A DNA stretch of 42,821 bases, taken from positions 1 through 42,821 of the forward strand of contig JAIQEX010000048.1 in assembly GCA_020073615.1 (NCBI GenBank), given 5' to 3'. The position numbers were made by a program, and so were the translations under genes. This DNA comes from Terriglobia bacterium (lineage in GTDB: Bacteria > Acidobacteriota > Terriglobia > Bryobacterales > Bryobacteraceae). The notes under the pieces were generated by a model. That model saw only the letters and a list, made by a program, of their open reading frames with translations. It was not told the DNA's origin and searched no databases. Positions 41,473 through 42,821 of this stretch are shown here, piece by piece. The stretch's first letter is position 1. Each line of letters begins with the position of its first letter.

Positions 41473-41489
41473 GGGTAATGTAATTACCC
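41473..41489. promoter_or_regulatory. Palindromic operator-like site
   Basis: GGGTAAT, GTA, ATTACCC: seven-base perfect arms, 17 bases in all, with CC and GG extending outward imperfectly. It lies just upstream of the possible sigma-54 site and suits a dimeric regulator. Confidence 0.45.
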
Positions 41490-42110
41490 CGGTAGAAGGT
41501 TCGCCTCAACTATTTCACCGGGCATCCTGCAAGTCAACAGTTTTTTCCACATATTGAAGAATTTTACGATAATCGGACTTTTATCACTTTAATTGTCTAG
41601 TTTGTGAAGGCAGCCCAATTCAGGTCTTTCGGACACTATTTACGGATGATCAGAATTCTGTAAAGCGGTTGGGTGGAGGGTCGAACCGGCAGACAATGTG
41701 TGGACTTGGTGGAGCACCGCCGGTCCGGCACTATCCGACGCAGTGATGCTAGTCCCCACGAAAGTCCCCACGGCGAACGATGTCCCCAATTTCGGCAGGT
41801 TGCTATTGCTTTGATTCTAAGGGGATTCTCGAAGCACGGGCCGATACAACCTTTCGGTAGCTGGCCGAAAACGGCACATTGGATGTAGAATCAATAACTT
41901 ACAGGCCTATTCTTGGCAGGAGCGCTCCCCAAGGCTGGATCTTACAACGAGATAAGTTATTGAAAATAAATTGGCTCCCAAAAAAGCGGCTTTCCAACCG
42001 GCTCTCCACTCACAAGTAACTGAAAAAGAAGAACAAACGAAGAGCTACTTGGAGCCCCGCACCCCATGCGAGGCGATATTCATCAGAAAAGTGGTTGCCG
42101 GGCGGCCCGC

Positions 42111-42462
42111 CTACCATCGCTCGATTTCACGCAAGTGCAGCCCAACATTCTGGTCGCCGATAGAGGCCACCGTATCCAGAACACCCTTCACGCGCACTTC
42201 ACTTCCAGCGAGCGGGGCCTCACGAGCTGTCCGAACATTGATCTCGCCGGATTCGTCCCGCACGGAATACAGCTTAGTCGCGACGAATGGGAGCTTGAGC
42301 ACGTTCGTCACTCCTCCTTCGGATACGAACCTCCCTCGCCGAATACTTTTGCGGATTTGCAAGAAGATCGCTAATGTTCGTGAATCCAATGTCCAATTGG
42401 CTGCACGCCGGCAAGATGAGAGCTAACGGCATCAGAATCGTGAGTCCAAATGCTCTCCACAT
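42111..42462 (-). pseudogene. OB-fold lipoprotein gene with a +1 frameshift
   Basis: From ATG 42462 one frame encodes a lipoprotein signal (LTILMPLALILPACSQ) and FTNISDLLANPQKYSAREVRIR. The similarity then continues one base shifted: GVTNVLKLPFVATKLYSVRD, ESGEINVRTAREAPLAGSEV, RVKGVLDTVASI and the end LHLREIERW. Together they form a single protein of about 116 residues with a nucleic-acid/ligand-binding OB-fold, as in small secreted YgiW/TOBE-like proteins. The junction (about 42315-42322) lies in AAGGAGGAGTGACG, where an extra base relative to the expected frame is present. It may be a disabled gene, a sequencing indel, or a site of programmed +1 shifting, since a Shine-Dalgarno-like run is there. 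The downstream part could also start independently at the GTG. Confidence 0.65.
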
Positions 42463-42582
42463 CGTGCGAGGTAGGCCTACCTTTCAACCTCCTGGAAGGC
42501 CCTGGCCGATGATGACGTGACGAGTTTCCAGGATTCCCCAAATATATCACGCGGCAAGGACTTGACTTGCCGCTGTCGCCGC

Positions 42583-42821
42583 AAAATGATAATGTCCTAT
42601 TTGCGCAAAGTAGAAATGTCCTATTGACACCATCCAGGCTGGGGAGGTGCAAGAAGGACAACTACTGATGACACAAGCCGAACGGGACCGCCTGGTGGCC
42701 CTGAAGAAGGCGAAGAAGAAGCTGATCACGCAGAAGGAGGCAGCCGAAGAGCTGGGGATCACAGAGAGGCACGTGAGACGGCTGCTGTGGCAACTGAAGC
42801 GGCGCGGGGACAAGGTCGTTG
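42583..42821 (+). mobile_element. Left end of an ISNCY-type insertion sequence
   Basis: The transposase start is preceded by IS-end sequence with two direct copies of AATGTCCTATT at 42591-42601 and 42615-42625, a spacing of 24 bases that suggests repeated transposase-binding sites. The other end is outside the window, so the exact left limit (about 42583) is an estimate. Confidence 0.65.
42668..42821 (+). CDS. ISNCY-type transposase, N-terminus only
   Basis: ATG 42668 opens a frame that runs off the right edge (51 residues visible). MTQAERDRLVALKKAKKKLI and then the helix-turn-helix TQKEAAEELGITERHVRRLL are the standard beginning of transposases in the large ISNCY group (about 400-450 residues). 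The DDE catalytic part is outside the window, so integrity cannot be judged. Confidence 0.85.
   Translation, partial: MTQAERDRLVALKKAKKKLITQKEAAEELGITERHVRRLLWQLKRRGDKVV

Larger units (their letters stand above)
41211..42110. other. 900-base gap upstream of the Hdr/hydrogenase cluster
   Basis: No convincing gene. The part next to the qmoC-like start holds a perfect hairpin (41372-41395), a possible sigma-54 site (41442-41456) and a palindrome (41473-41489). 41520-41640 is AT-rich compared with the rest of the window, as expected of a promoter region. 41700-41900 contains AGTCCCCAC twice within 20 bases and no recognisable domain in any frame. Confidence 0.5.

Noticed and set aside
41670-41700. 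GGTTCGA-like T-arm on the minus strand, suggesting a tRNA or tRNA fragment
   Set aside because: The bases on both sides do not pair as a T-stem and no acceptor, D or anticodon arm can be drawn.
41740-41830. A minus-strand peptide LGTSFAVGTFVGTS resembling the tail of tyrosine integrases
   Set aside because: Only about 15 residues, low complexity, and no catalytic Arg/His/Tyr motifs upstream; chance is as likely.

Overview
This GC-rich window looks chromosomal and most likely comes from an Acidobacteriota genome of the Solibacteres/Bryobacterales kind. The support is an 818-residue orphan MacB-type permease of the family abundant in that phylum, many secreted TPR and beta-propeller proteins, M28 and S9 peptidases, a multiheme cytochrome c, and single-copy housekeeping genes (miaA, murB) scattered among accessory genes. 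I see no rRNA, tRNA or CRISPR array. The taxonomic call is inference from gene content.

Layout. 1-2530 is mobile DNA: a serine recombinase that runs off the left edge, with a small ORF, a helix-turn-helix ORF and a DUF5372 gene upstream of it on the minus strand, then an IS66 tnpB remnant and a KTSC-domain gene. This block ends inside a glycosyltransferase gene, of which only the 5' part survives (2532-3074). 3318-7868 holds a secreted M28 peptidase and, convergent to it, a fusion of a 19-heme cytochrome c to a b-type membrane cytochrome. 8004-11693 is a patchwork: a broken PagL-like gene, a duplicated scrap of an Old Yellow Enzyme gene, a BrnT/BrnA module, the intact Old Yellow Enzyme gene, a TPR gene and a HicAB remnant. 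The orphan permease follows (11694-14150).

14233-19153 (minus) is a six-gene, translationally coupled operon for a group 3b bidirectional [NiFe] hydrogenase (sulfhydrogenase type: beta, gamma, delta and alpha subunits), with a cyclic-nucleotide-binding-fold protein and a maturation protease. 19154-31467 is mostly core-like: an inverted-repeat element, SDR, S9 hydrolase, an S55 SpoIVB-like peptidase coupled to a beta-propeller protein, a large TPR protein, miaA, a DUF2461 gene and murB. After an IS1634 remnant comes the most unusual part, 32252-41210 (minus): a QmoC-like membrane HdrC/cytochrome b protein, a 1480-residue flavoprotein joining two HdrA-type modules with a GltD-type NAD(P)H module embedded in the first, then MvhD, MvhG, MvhA and a maturation protease. 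The right end holds a frameshifted OB-fold lipoprotein gene and the start of an ISNCY-type transposase.

How the genes may work together. The last cluster looks like a membrane-anchored electron-bifurcating or confurcating complex in which a group 3c hydrogenase (H2) feeds an HdrA-type flavin centre that also has an NAD(P)H site and, through the QmoC-like subunit, access to the quinone pool. HdrB, the usual heterodisulfide-reducing subunit, is absent. The group 3b hydrogenase elsewhere in the window interconverts H2 and NAD(P)H and could share both substrates. The multiheme c/b cytochrome would offer a second link between quinones and periplasmic redox partners. These functional links are inferences from domain content and gene order.
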